Source: Amycolatopsis solani (lineage in GTDB: Bacteria > Actinomycetota > Actinomycetes > Mycobacteriales > Pseudonocardiaceae). From it: DNA of 64,000 nucleotides. This document shows positions 24,046-32,430 of this stretch, one piece after another. Position 1 is the first letter of the stretch. Each line of letters starts with the position of its first letter. The notes under the pieces were generated by a model, which did not search any database, was not told the DNA's origin, and saw only the letters and a list, made by a program, of their open reading frames with translations. The stretch spans positions 4,340,001 through 4,404,000 of the forward strand of contig NZ_JAWQJT010000001.1 in the NCBI RefSeq assembly GCF_033441515.1, read 5' to 3'. Made by a program: the position numbers and the translations under genes.

Positions 24046-24060
24046 GCTTAAGGAGTGAGC

Positions 24061-24456
24061 ATGGACGCCGCCGAAGTGCACCGCCGCTTGATCGCGTTGA
24101 CGCCGTTCACCGCGGAGAGCGTCGCGGAAGGTCTGCGCTACATCGACCCGCACGTGGTCGACCACCGCGGCGGCGCGGGCGGCGACCACCACGGCATCGA
24201 CGCCTGGCGGGCGAAGTGGGAAGCCATGCTCGGCGGCGAGTTCTTCGCCGACTTCCGCGACGTCGGCGTGCGGGTCGAGCAGAACGTCGCCGACGGCGAG
24301 TTTTCGGTCAACCGCTACACGAGCACCGGAACGCAGATCTCGACCGGCCGCAGCTACGCCGTGACGAGCATGGACATGATCCGCGTCCGCGACGGCCGGG
24401 TCGTCGAGCACTGGGCCCTGATGGACGTGACGGACCGCGCGGCCCAGCTGGCGTGA
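24061..24456 (+). CDS. NTF2/SnoaL-like protein
   Basis: 131 residues. The SnoaL polyketide-cyclase-like pattern is clear: YIDPHVVDHRGGAGGDHHGIDAWRAKW, then VSSTG-type strands and MDMIRVRDGRVVEHWALMD. Such proteins are small cyclases, isomerases or ligand binders; the substrate is unknown. The start is the ATG at 24061 with AAGGAG, under probable TetR control. The stop abuts the histidine kinase stop on the other strand (TGATCA). Confidence 0.85.
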   Translation: MDAAEVHRRLIALTPFTAESVAEGLRYIDPHVVDHRGGAGGDHHGIDAWRAKWEAMLGGEFFADFRDVGVRVEQNVADGEFSVNRYTSTGTQISTGRSYAVTSMDMIRVRDGRVVEHWALMDVTDRAAQLA

Positions 24457-25839
24457 TCAGGGGAGGCGGAGGGGGACCGTCGCGTCTGAAGTGGCCAGGG
24501 GGAACGTCATCGTGAACGCCGCGCCGCCCTCCGGGGCCGGGCCCGCGGTCAGCGTCCCGCCCATCCGAGTCACCAGCCCGTGCACCAAAGCCAGCCCGAT
24601 GCCCGACCCCACCGGGCGCCGGTCCCGGTAACGCGCGTTCAGCACCCCGCGCTCGAACGCCACCGGGTAGTCCTCGGGTGCCAGGCCCGGCCCGCCGTCA
24701 CGCACTGAAAGGGAAGCGCCGGAAGCGGACACCGACAGGGAAAACACCATCGGGGCACCCGCCGGCGTCACCCGCAGCGCGTTCTCCGCCAGTCCGTCCA
24801 CCACCTGACGCAGCCGCCGGGCGTCGGCCACCACCGGGACCGGGGACGCCGGTGCCGACACCGACAGCCGGACGTCTTCGCGGGCGCAGCGCAGCTGCCA
24901 CACCTCCGCGCAGTCGCGGACCAGCGCCGCCAGGTCGACCGAGGCCAGGTCCAGGCGGAACTCGTCCGCGCCCAGCCGGGCCAGCTCCAGCAGGTCCGTC
25001 ACCAGCCGCTCGAGCCGCGCCGCCTCGCGCTGGATCGTCTCGCCGGCCCGGACCGCGTCGGGACCCGAAGCGACGCCGTCCGCGATCGCCTCCGCGAAGC
25101 CCGTCACGGCCGTCAGCGGCGTCCGCAGCTCGTGCGACACCGACAGCAGGAACTCCCGCTGCCGCGCTTCGCTCACCGCCAGTGCGTCGGCCAGCGAGTT
25201 CAACGAGCCCGCGACCTCCGCCACCTCGCGCGGGCCCTGCACCGGCACCCGCACGTCGCGGCGGCCCGCTCGCAGCGAGCCCGCCGCCAGAGCCGCCCTC
25301 CGCAGCGGACGGCCGAGCAGCCACCCCGACACGAAACCCGCGACCGCTGCCACCAGCAGACCGATGCCCAGGGCCAGCGCGATGTTGCGCACCAGGGCGC
25401 GCTGCGTCGCTTCGGCGTTGCGCGCGGGCAGGACCAGCGCGAACGCCGCGCCGCGCGTGCCGACCACCCGGGTCTCGACCAGGTACTGCGCGCCGCCGAC
25501 CGTGGTGCGGCTCGAGTGGTCCGCCGCGAGGCCGACCTTGGTCGCGGCCTGCACCGCGACTGCTTCACCCAGCGCCTGGCCGCCCGCGCGGCGGACCACC
25601 ACCGAGATGCCCTGGCCGCGCACGACGTCGGCCACCTTGCCGACGCCGAGGCGGTTGCCGATGCCGGTGTCGTCGAGCTGCGACGCGACGACGTCGGCCT
25701 GCGCGGACAGCGACGACTGCAGCGCGTTGTCCGCCGTCGTCCGGATCAGCCGGGCCCCGACCAGCCCGGCGACGATCACCGCGACCCCCGCGACCGCCAG
25801 GCACACCAGGGTGATCCGGCCGGCGAGCGTGCCCCTCAC
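24457..25839 (-). CDS. Sensor histidine kinase (EnvZ/BaeS type)
   Basis: 460 residues. The first membrane helix is ITLVCLAVAGVAVIVAGLVG near 6-28, followed by an extracellular domain to about 140, a second helix (IALALGIGLLVAAVAGFVSG) and HAMP. The phospho-acceptor is in SVSHELRTPL near 240. N box GLAENALRVTP, G1 RDGGPGLAPED and G2 GSGIGLALVHG are intact. The GTG overlaps the response-regulator stop (GTGA). The signal is unknown; the two small exported proteins upstream may feed it. Confidence 0.93.
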   Translation of the reverse strand: MRGTLAGRITLVCLAVAGVAVIVAGLVGARLIRTTADNALQSSLSAQADVVASQLDDTGIGNRLGVGKVADVVRGQGISVVVRRAGGQALGEAVAVQAATKVGLAADHSSRTTVGGAQYLVETRVVGTRGAAFALVLPARNAEATQRALVRNIALALGIGLLVAAVAGFVSGWLLGRPLRRAALAAGSLRAGRRDVRVPVQGPREVAEVAGSLNSLADALAVSEARQREFLLSVSHELRTPLTAVTGFAEAIADGVASGPDAVRAGETIQREAARLERLVTDLLELARLGADEFRLDLASVDLAALVRDCAEVWQLRCAREDVRLSVSAPASPVPVVADARRLRQVVDGLAENALRVTPAGAPMVFSLSVSASGASLSVRDGGPGLAPEDYPVAFERGVLNARYRDRRPVGSGIGLALVHGLVTRMGGTLTAGPAPEGGAAFTMTFPLATSDATVPLRLP

Positions 25840-26522
25840 GCCGGGTCCGCCGCGTAGCCGATGCCGCGGACCGTCCGGATCGGACTCGACGCGCCGAGTT
25901 TCGCCCGCAGCTGAGCCACGTGGACGTCCACGGTGCGCGTGCCCGCCGCCGCGGCGTAGCCCCAGACCGCGCTGAGCAGCTGGTCGCGCGAAAGCACCTG
26001 CCCCGGGTGCCGGAGCAGGTGCGTGAGGAGGTCGAACTCGGTCGACGTCAGGAAGACCTCGGCGTCGCCCGCCCAAGCCCGCCGCGAAACCACGTCCACC
26101 CGCGTGCCGCCGACCGTGAACGCCGATGCGGCCGGCGTCGCCCCCGACGCGCGCCGCAGCACCGTCCGGACCCGGGCGGCCAGCTCACGCGGGCTGAACG
26201 GCTTGGTCAGGTAGTCGTCCGCGCCGATCTCCAGGCCCAGCAGGCGGTCGAGCTCGTCGTCGCGGGCGGTGACGAACAGCACCGGCGTCCAGTCCCCGGC
26301 CGCGCGCAACGCTTTGCAGATCTCGATACCGTCCATTCCGGACAGTCCGATGTCGAGCACGATCGCGACCGGCTTGAGGCGGCGGACGGCGTCGAGGGCC
26401 CGCCCGCCGTCGGCCTCGACGTGCACCCCGAAGCCGTCGCGCTTGAGGTAGAGCGCCGCCAGTTCGGCGATCGCGGCCTCGTCCTCGACCACGAGGACGA
26501 GGCCGCGCCCCGGTGACCCCAT
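25836..26522 (-). CDS. OmpR-family response regulator
   Basis: About 228 residues from the ATG at 26522; an in-frame GTG at 26546 has no Shine-Dalgarno. Receiver: VVEDEAAIAEL, phospho-Asp in IVLDIGLSGMDGIE, conserved Lys in LTKPFSPREL. The winged helix at the C-terminus has FLTSTEFDLLTHLLRHPGQVLSRDQLL and RTVDVHVAQLRAKL. It is the partner of the overlapping kinase. Confidence 0.93.
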   Translation of the reverse strand: MGSPGRGLVLVVEDEAAIAELAALYLKRDGFGVHVEADGGRALDAVRRLKPVAIVLDIGLSGMDGIEICKALRAAGDWTPVLFVTARDDELDRLLGLEIGADDYLTKPFSPRELAARVRTVLRRASGATPAASAFTVGGTRVDVVSRRAWAGDAEVFLTSTEFDLLTHLLRHPGQVLSRDQLLSAVWGYAAAAGTRTVDVHVAQLRAKLGASSPIRTVRGIGYAADPA

Positions 26523-26567
26523 ACCCGCTCCCGTCTCCGCCGTCACAGACGAGGAGACGCTAGCCGG

Positions 26568-26753
26568 TCAGGGCGTGCCATCGCTGTTCATGTCGGATTC
26601 GATGCCGTTCAACGTCGACTCGACGCCGCTCAGTTCGGACGACGCGGGCGCGCTGCCGGGCGGCGACCCCATCAGGTTGTCGCGGCAGCCGGAGCAGCCG
26701 AGCGCGATGAGCGCGGCGGCCCCGACCGCGGCCGCGATCCTCGCCGCCCTCAC
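26568..26753 (-). CDS. Small putative lipoprotein
   Basis: 61 residues. A hydrophobic signal (IAAAVGAAALIALGCSGC) ends in a lipobox-like IALGC. The short mature part is Ser/Gly/Asn-rich (SGVESTLNGIESDMNSDG). Its GTG overlaps the upstream stop (GTGA) and it precedes the response regulator by about 20-45 bp, so it belongs to the two-component operon. No family is recognised. Confidence 0.7.
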   Translation of the reverse strand: MRAARIAAAVGAAALIALGCSGCRDNLMGSPPGSAPASSELSGVESTLNGIESDMNSDGTP

Positions 26754-27154
26754 TTGGCCGGCTTGCAGTGCGCGGACGCGAAGGCGTCGAGCTTCTGCTT
26801 GGCCGCGTCCAGCTCGCCGACGCGGCCCTGGCGCTTGGTGGCCCGCTGGTCGAGCTGGTCGGCGCGCTGCGTGTGGCCCTTGGCGCGCTGGTCGGCGGCC
26901 CGCGCCTTGAGGTTGGCGACCGAGCCGCTGATCTCGGCGCCGCCGTTGATCCGCTTCTTCAGGTTGTCAGCCTTCTTCTGCAGCTTCGGCACCCAGTCCG
27001 AGCAGACCTGCTGCGACTCCTCGGGGCTGAGCGTGATCGGCGCGACCGGGGCGGGCGACGTCGTCTGGGCCGAGGCCAGCGGTGCCGCCACCAGCAGGCA
27101 GGCCGCGCTCCCGCAGCCCGCCAGTGCCAGCCGCGTCCAGGTGGTTCCTCGCAT
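26750..27154 (-). CDS. Exported coiled-coil protein, first gene of a two-component operon
   Basis: 134 residues from an ATG with GAGGAG. The signal peptide (LALAGCGSAACLLVAAPLASA) ends at ASA|QTT. The mature part is helical and strongly charged (WVPKLQKKADNLKKRI, LKARAADQRAKGHTQRADQL) with Cys residues near each end (QQVCSDW, AHCKPAK) that could form a disulphide. It may present or tune the signal for the kinase. Function unknown. Confidence 0.72.
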   Translation of the reverse strand: MRGTTWTRLALAGCGSAACLLVAAPLASAQTTSPAPVAPITLSPEESQQVCSDWVPKLQKKADNLKKRINGGAEISGSVANLKARAADQRAKGHTQRADQLDQRATKRQGRVGELDAAKQKLDAFASAHCKPAK

Positions 27155-27219
27155 CGTTTCTCCTCGTCTCAAGGGGTACGAGGAGAACTTTCGCGCGGCG
27201 GTGTTCGAAGGGCGTCCGC

Positions 27220-28914
27220 CTACTGTTCGGGCTTTGTAAGGCCGAAGGTGACCGACGTGCGCGCGAGGTCGAACGTCAGCGTGTCACCCAGAGCCGGCAA
27301 CGCCGGGTCGAACCGCAGCCCGTCGGTGCCGCCGAGGAGCAGCCCGAGCCGGTGCCCGGCCGGGACGACGTGGTCGAGCGCGGTGAGGGTGAACGTCATC
27401 GGGTACGCCCGGCCCGGGACGAGCGGCTCGCCGCGGCGCAGCGACGCGTGGTGCCCGAGGTCGGCCGAGCCGTACGCGATGATCCGGTGGTCGACGTGCA
27501 CGAGGTCGGTGGCCGTGTCGAGGAAGCAGGCGGAATCCCCGGGCCGGCTCACGCCCCAGCACGACGTCGTCGCCAGGTTCCTGATCCCGCTGCCGAAGTT
27601 CGCCGTGTTCCGCACGTCCGCCGGGCCGTAGTCGACGAGCGCGACGCCGAGCCGCGCGGCGGTCTTGTCGGACGACGCCGTGACCGTCACCGAAGGCGAC
27701 CCGGCGATCCGGACCTCGGCGGGCAGGGAAGCACCGGTGAACCGCGCGGCCGACACCCCGGCCGCCCATTCCTCGCGGCCCACGGCGGGGTCGTCGACGA
27801 CCGTGGCCGTGCCGGAGCCGGGCCGGAACGTCACCGGCGCGGTCGCGGGCGGCCAGCTCCGGACGTCGGTCCAGTGGTCCGGCGTGGTCTCGAGGTGCAC
27901 GGCGGGCTCGTGTTCGACGCCGTTGCGGACGCCCTTCAGCCAGCGGTCGAACCAGCGGCCCAGCGTCTCGACCCACTGCGCCCGCTGGAGGTCGAACGGG
28001 TCGACGTGCCCGGCCTGGCTCAGCCACGCCTTGCGCGGGACCCCCGCCCGGCCGAGCGCGTCCCAGTAGGCGGCGAACTGGTCGGGCGCGACGGCGCCGT
28101 CCCCGAACCCCTGCGCGACGAGCACGCTCGCCTGACCGGGTTCCGGCACGTAGCGCACGCTGCGCCAGTAGGCGTTGTAGTCGCCGTTCGTGCCCATCCG
28201 CGCTTTGAGGTCCGCCTCGAACGGCTTGCACAGCCCGGCCGCGCGCTCGTTGTAGGTGAAGGCCGACCCGGTGTGCTCCGGCGTGGCCAGCGGCGAGCCG
28301 TTCGCGATGAGCTGGGCGTAGTTGTCGGCGACCCCTTCGAGCGGCACGATCGTCTTGAGCCCGCGGATCCCGGACGCGGCCATGCCGATCGCGGTGGCGC
28401 CGTCCTGGGACTTGCCGATCGCGCCGACGTCCCCGGTCGCCCAGTCCGCCGTCACCGGCCGGCCGGCCTCGGGCGCGTCGAAGGCCGTCGCCCGGCCGTT
28501 GAGCCAGTCCACGACGGCGTTGCCGTTCGCGACGTCGTCGAAGCACCCCGACGAGCGGTTCGTGCCGCCGACGTCGGCGAGCACCACGGCGTACCCGCGT
28601 GGGACGAAGTAGTTGTCGTAGAAGAGCGGGAACTGAGCCGGGGTGCCGTCCGGTTCGTACGTTTTCTTCTGCGACTCGTTGCCGCGGCCGCAGCAGGCGT
28701 AGTACGGGCTGACGTCGAGGATCGCCGGGACGCGGCCGCCCGTCGCCGGTCGCACGACGTCCGCGGCGACGCGGTCGATCTTCCCGTCCCGATCGTGGTC
28801 TGTGCCGGTCTCGACCCACGCCGTCTCGCGGACGGGCGGGCTCGCGGCCGCCGCCACGGGCGTCACCCCGATCGTCGTGAGCAGTGCGGCCGACATCCCC
28901 AGTAGCAGGCGCAT
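27220..28914 (-). CDS. Secreted X-Pro dipeptidyl-peptidase/CocE-like hydrolase
   Basis: 564 residues with a Sec signal peptide (LLLGMSAALLTTIGVTPVAAAAS). The S15/CocE-like alpha/beta domain contains GAIGKSQDGATAIGMA, with the serine in GKSQDG (usually GKSYxG), and a likely His in SQAGHVDPF. The C-terminal beta-sandwich (jelly-roll) domain is present. A tripeptidase or dipeptidase cutting after Pro is likely, outside the cell. The ATG at 28914 has GATACT 6 nt upstream, possibly leaderless. Confidence 0.88.
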   Translation of the reverse strand: MRLLLGMSAALLTTIGVTPVAAAASPPVRETAWVETGTDHDRDGKIDRVAADVVRPATGGRVPAILDVSPYYACCGRGNESQKKTYEPDGTPAQFPLFYDNYFVPRGYAVVLADVGGTNRSSGCFDDVANGNAVVDWLNGRATAFDAPEAGRPVTADWATGDVGAIGKSQDGATAIGMAASGIRGLKTIVPLEGVADNYAQLIANGSPLATPEHTGSAFTYNERAAGLCKPFEADLKARMGTNGDYNAYWRSVRYVPEPGQASVLVAQGFGDGAVAPDQFAAYWDALGRAGVPRKAWLSQAGHVDPFDLQRAQWVETLGRWFDRWLKGVRNGVEHEPAVHLETTPDHWTDVRSWPPATAPVTFRPGSGTATVVDDPAVGREEWAAGVSAARFTGASLPAEVRIAGSPSVTVTASSDKTAARLGVALVDYGPADVRNTANFGSGIRNLATTSCWGVSRPGDSACFLDTATDLVHVDHRIIAYGSADLGHHASLRRGEPLVPGRAYPMTFTLTALDHVVPAGHRLGLLLGGTDGLRFDPALPALGDTLTFDLARTSVTFGLTKPEQ

Positions 28915-28924
28915 CGCGCCAGTA

Positions 28925-29458
28925 TCACGTGCGTGGTCCGTACCTCGCCAGGAACTGCGCCATGGCGGCGTCAACGGCTTCGCGGTCGCCGGTCGTGACG
29001 AGGTCGAGCAGCAGCCCGCGGGTGACGGCGAGGCCGAGCCGGGCGTGGGCGGCGCGGTCGTCCTCCGGGACGCCGTACTGCGCGAGCAGCGCTTCGATCG
29101 GGCCGAGCCAGTCGTCGACGACGCCGTCGAGGAGCCCGGTCGTGCCCGGCGTGCCGCCGAGGGCCTGGCCGTAGAGCTGGAAGAAGAGCTTTTCGTTGGC
29201 GCGCAGGTCGTCGTCGGTGAGTCGCCGCCAGAACTCCGCCGGGTCGAGGCCGGCGAGTGCCGCGCGCTGCCGGGCTTCCACTTCGCGCGCCACCGCCGTG
29301 AGCAGGCCCTCCTTCGACCCGAAGTGGTAGATCAGCATGCGGTGGCTGGTGCCGAGGTCCGCCGCGAGCGCCCGCAGGCTCTTGCCCGCCCCGCCGTGGT
29401 GGGCGATGTGGTCGATGGCCGAGGCCAGGAGCCGGTCGCGCGGGCTTGTCCCGATCAT
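28925..29458 (-). CDS. TetR-family regulator
   Basis: 177 residues. The HTH is GKSLRALAADLGTSHRMLIYHFGSKEGLL (about 24-52). It is divergent from an SRPBCC gene with only 23 bp between start codons, entirely occupied by a tandem operator. TACCAT (minus strand, 29471-29466) ends 7 nt before its ATG, so its mRNA may be leaderless and its -10 buried in its own operator. Confidence 0.92.
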   Translation of the reverse strand: MIGTSPRDRLLASAIDHIAHHGGAGKSLRALAADLGTSHRMLIYHFGSKEGLLTAVAREVEARQRAALAGLDPAEFWRRLTDDDLRANEKLFFQLYGQALGGTPGTTGLLDGVVDDWLGPIEALLAQYGVPEDDRAAHARLGLAVTRGLLLDLVTTGDREAVDAAMAQFLARYGPRT

Positions 29459-29488
29459 GTACCAGATGGTACACGTACCAGATGGTAC
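29459..29488. promoter_or_regulatory. Tandem 14-bp TetR operator filling the intergenic gap
   Basis: GTACCAGATGGTAC occurs twice exactly, at 29459-29472 and 29475-29488. Each copy is GTACCA/TGGTAC around GA, with centres 16 bp apart. Copy 1 abuts the TetR ATG; copy 2 covers the ATG of the SRPBCC gene at 29482. Confidence 0.85.
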
Positions 29489-29916
29489 AGAGAATTTCCG
29501 TGCGCGGCCGGACGTCCGCGCCGCCCAACGCCGTCTACGCGCTCCTCCGCGACGGCGCGAGCTGGCCGGAGTGGTCGCCGCTGGGCTCGTTCGAGCTGGT
29601 CCGCGAGGGCGAGGGGGAGCCGGAAGGGCTCGGCGCGGTCCGGCTGTTCCGGACCGGCGGCGTCAAGTCGTACGAGAAGATCGTCGCGCTGGAGCCGGGC
29701 CGGCGGTTCGGCTACGCGCTGGAGCACGGCCTGCCGTTGCGGGACTACGTCGCCCACGTCGATCTTTCGCCGCGTGACGGCGGCACCGAGATCCACTGGC
29801 ATTCGACGTTCACGGCGAAGATCCCCGGCACGGGCCCGCTCTACCGCCGGTTCCTGGCGCGGTTCATCGAGCGGGTCGTGGCGGGCCTGGTCGAGGCGGC
29901 GACCGCGGCCCCATAA
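29482..29916 (+). CDS. SRPBCC (polyketide cyclase/START-like) family protein
   Basis: 144 residues. RTSAPPNAVYALLRDGASWPEWSPLGSFEL and the C-terminal long helix (FLARFIERVVAGLVEAATAA) define the fold, which encloses a hydrophobic ligand cavity. The ATG lies within the second operator copy, and there is no Shine-Dalgarno; a GTG at 29500 is an alternative start. It is probably the target of the divergent TetR. Confidence 0.85.
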   Translation: MVQRISVRGRTSAPPNAVYALLRDGASWPEWSPLGSFELVREGEGEPEGLGAVRLFRTGGVKSYEKIVALEPGRRFGYALEHGLPLRDYVAHVDLSPRDGGTEIHWHSTFTAKIPGTGPLYRRFLARFIERVVAGLVEAATAAP

Positions 29917-29925
29917 GGTGGGCGC

Positions 29926-30558
29926 ATGTCAGCGCCACGACGGGGATCGACCGGCCGCACGCAGGAGGAGCGCAGCGCGGCGATGCGCGTCCGGCTGCTC
30001 GACGCGACGATCGACTGCCTCGTCGAGTACGGCTACGCGGGCACGACGACCACCCGCGTCGCCGACCGCGCCGGTGTCACGCGCGGCGCGCAGGTGCACC
30101 ACTTCCCGACCAAGGCCGACCTGGTGACGTCGGCGATCCGGCACCTGGCGGCCAAGCGCACCGAGGTCGCGATGGCCGAGCTCGACCGGCTCCGCGCGTC
30201 CAGCGACCCGGTCGGCGACGCGCTGCAGCTGATGTGGGAGATGCACCAGGGCCCGGTGTTCTCGGCGACGGTGGAGCTGTGGGTGGCCTCGCGCACGGAT
30301 CCCGAGCTGCGCCGCCAGATGGCCGTGGTCGAGCCGATCGCGACGTCCAGCCTGGTCGAGTTCGGCACGGCGCTGCTGCCGGAGCACGCCGAGCACCACG
30401 AGTTCCTGCACGCGGTGTACACGGCGATGGACGTCGTGCGCGGCATCCTCATCGCCAGCTGGGCGACGAAGGACCAGGACGAACTCGAAGCACGGTGGGA
30501 ACGCGGGCGCCGTCACCTGCGGGTCCTGTTCGAAGCGCTGATGGCTCCCACCGGCTGA
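29926..30558 (+). CDS. TetR-family regulator
   Basis: 210 residues with HTH AGTTTTRVADRAGVTRGAQVHHFPTKADLV (about 38-67). TAAGGT (29914-29919) ends 6 nt before the ATG and overlaps the preceding stop, suggesting a leaderless promoter. Target unknown; it could be co-transcribed with the upstream SRPBCC gene. Confidence 0.9.
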   Translation: MSAPRRGSTGRTQEERSAAMRVRLLDATIDCLVEYGYAGTTTTRVADRAGVTRGAQVHHFPTKADLVTSAIRHLAAKRTEVAMAELDRLRASSDPVGDALQLMWEMHQGPVFSATVELWVASRTDPELRRQMAVVEPIATSSLVEFGTALLPEHAEHHEFLHAVYTAMDVVRGILIASWATKDQDELEARWERGRRHLRVLFEALMAPTG

Positions 30559-30598
30559 AACGCGTGTTACTCTCTCCGGGAAAGTGAGGAGACGCGCT

Positions 30599-30973
30599 GT
30601 GTGGCGACCCGACCCGTACGACCGCAACTGCCCGACCCGCCAGCTGCTCGACCGCATCGGCGACCAGTGGACCGTCCTGATCGTGGGCGCCCTGAAGGGC
30701 GGCCCCCTGCGCTTCACGGAGATCGGCCGCCGCGTGGACGGGATCTCGCAGAAGGTCCTCACGCAGACGCTGCGCAGCCTGGTCCGCGACGGCATCCTCA
30801 CCCGCACGGCGTACGCGACGATCCCGCCGAAGGTGGAGTACGAGCTGACCCCGCTGGGCCGGAACCTGTCGGAGCCGCTGGAGATGCTGGACCAGTGGGC
30901 GCGAGTGCACATGGCTTCGGTGCAGGACGCGCGTGACGCCTACGACGCGGAGCACACGCCCGCTTCGGCGTAG
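30599..30973 (+). CDS. HxlR-family regulator
   Basis: 124 residues from a GTG with GGAG 7 nt upstream. Signature CPTRQLLDRIGDQWTVLIVGAL, then the winged helix FTEIGRRVDGISQKVLTQTLRSL and wing VEYELTPLG. HxlR proteins sense electrophiles or oxidants through the N-terminal Cys, which is present (NCPTRQ). TACTCT at 30568-30573 is a plausible -10. Confidence 0.9.
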   Translation: MWRPDPYDRNCPTRQLLDRIGDQWTVLIVGALKGGPLRFTEIGRRVDGISQKVLTQTLRSLVRDGILTRTAYATIPPKVEYELTPLGRNLSEPLEMLDQWARVHMASVQDARDAYDAEHTPASA

Positions 30974-31016
30974 GCCAGGACAGCTCCTGGACAATCGGCG
31001 AACGCTCTCCCACCCG

Positions 31017-31048
31017 GCCGTTTTCCCGGCGACACTGGGGAAAACGGC
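31017..31048. promoter_or_regulatory. 11-bp inverted repeat before the M50-like gene
   Basis: GCCGTTTTCCC, 10 nt, GGGAAAACGGC: exact arms ending 5 bp before the GGGAGGG ribosome-binding site. A second small hairpin (CCAGGA/TCCTGG, 30975-30990) follows the HxlR stop and may be its terminator. The larger repeat could be an operator or an mRNA structure affecting translation. Confidence 0.5.
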
Positions 31049-31063
31049 TCCGGGAGGGACGCC

Positions 31064-31783
31064 ATGGCGTCGGCGTTCGCCGTGCTCAACGAGACCGTGC
31101 CCGCGCCGGGCCGGGGGATCGTCGCGACGACCGCGCTGCTGGCCGGGGTGGTGGTGCTGGTTTCGCTCGCCGCGCCGGCGAACGGACGGCGCAGCGTGCT
31201 CTACCGCGCCAACTTCCTGGGCACCTTGTTCCACGAGGGCGGGCACGCGCTGGTGAGCGTCCTGGCCGGGGGCAAGGTCCTGCGCGTCGAAGTCACGGGG
31301 GCCGAGTCCGGCGGCACGTGGCAGCGGATCCCGTCGGCACTGGCCGGGGTGCTGATCGGCGCCGCCGGGTACGCGATGCCCCCGCTGGCCGGTTTGGGCG
31401 CGGCGGCGCTGCTGCACCGCGGGCTCGTCCCGGCGGTGCTGGCGCTGACCGCGGCCGCGATGGTCTTCCTGCTGGTGTTCACCCGGGACCTGCTCACCTT
31501 CGCTGCGGTCGCCGCGGTCGGGGCGATCGCGTTCTGCGCCCTGCGCTGGGCACCGCACTGGCTGCGGGACGGCGTCGCCTACGCCGAAGCCTGGCTGCTG
31601 CTGACCAGTGAGATCGGCGGCCTGCGGGTGCTCGTGCTCAACCGCTTCCGGGGCGAGGCCCAGCAGGACGATGCCGCCGTACTCGCGGAGTACACCGGGA
31701 TCCCGGGCTTCGTCTGGATCGCCGCCTGGTTCGCCCTCATCGGCTGGGCGGTCTCACGCGCCTTCCCGTTGCTGTGGCCCTAG
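31064..31783 (+). CDS. M50-like membrane metalloprotease
   Basis: 239 residues with about six membrane helices. HEGGH (57-61) inside a helix is the zinc site of the M50B-like family found widely in actinobacteria. A second metal ligand could lie in the C-terminal half. Regulated intramembrane proteolysis is possible but unproven for this branch. The ATG has GGGAGGG. Its TAG stop shares a CTAG with the convergent response-regulator gene. Confidence 0.85.
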   Translation: MASAFAVLNETVPAPGRGIVATTALLAGVVVLVSLAAPANGRRSVLYRANFLGTLFHEGGHALVSVLAGGKVLRVEVTGAESGGTWQRIPSALAGVLIGAAGYAMPPLAGLGAAALLHRGLVPAVLALTAAAMVFLLVFTRDLLTFAAVAAVGAIAFCALRWAPHWLRDGVAYAEAWLLLTSEIGGLRVLVLNRFRGEAQQDDAAVLAEYTGIPGFVWIAAWFALIGWAVSRAFPLLWP

Positions 31784-32430
31784 CGGACCACCAACCCCGC
31801 CTCGTGGGCCAGCAACCCCGCCTGCGTCCGGTTCGCGCACTCCAGCTTCACGAGCATCCGCGACACGTAGCTCTTCACCGTCGCCTCGGCCAAGTGCAGC
31901 CGGCCCGCGATGTCCGCATTGGACAGTCCTTCGCCCAGGCACGCCAGCACGTCCCGCTCGCGGTCGGTGAGGCCCGCGGTCCGGCGCCGCGCGTCCTCCC
32001 CGCGTTCGCGGCCGTCCGACGACAGCGCCACCAACCGGCGGGCCGCCGACGGCGAAAGCACCGTGTGGCCGTCCGCCGCCACGCGGACCAGGCCGATCAG
32101 GTCCTCCGGCGGGGTCGACTTCACCAGGAAGCCCGCCGCGCCCGCGCGCAGTGCACGGATGACGTAGGTGTCCGCGTCGAACGTCGTCAGCGCGACCACC
32201 GCCGGCGGGTCCGGCATGGCCGTGATGCGCGCGATCGCCGTCAGGCCGTCGACGCCCGGCATCCGCAGGTCCATCAGGACCACGCGCGGCCGGTGCCGGA
32301 CCACGGCTTCGACGGCTTCGGCGCCGTCGGCCGCCTGGGCCACCACGTCGATGTCGCCCGCCGAGCCCAGGATCGTGCGCAGGTGGGCGCACACCATCGG
32401 CTCGTCATCGACCACGAGCACCGGGATCAC
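31780..32430 (-). CDS. NarL/LuxR-family response regulator
   Basis: 216 residues. Receiver VLVVDDEPMVCAHL, phospho-Asp in VLMDLRMPGVDG, Lys in FLVKSTPPEDL. The C-terminal LuxR HTH is LTDRERDVLACLGEGLSNADIAGRLHLAEATVKSYVSRML. The GTG start lies 26 bp inside the upstream kinase gene, so the pair is coupled. The stop TAG is in the CTAG shared with the M50-like gene. Confidence 0.94.
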   Translation of the reverse strand: MIPVLVVDDEPMVCAHLRTILGSAGDIDVVAQAADGAEAVEAVVRHRPRVVLMDLRMPGVDGLTAIARITAMPDPPAVVALTTFDADTYVIRALRAGAAGFLVKSTPPEDLIGLVRVAADGHTVLSPSAARRLVALSSDGRERGEDARRRTAGLTDRERDVLACLGEGLSNADIAGRLHLAEATVKSYVSRMLVKLECANRTQAGLLAHEAGLVVR

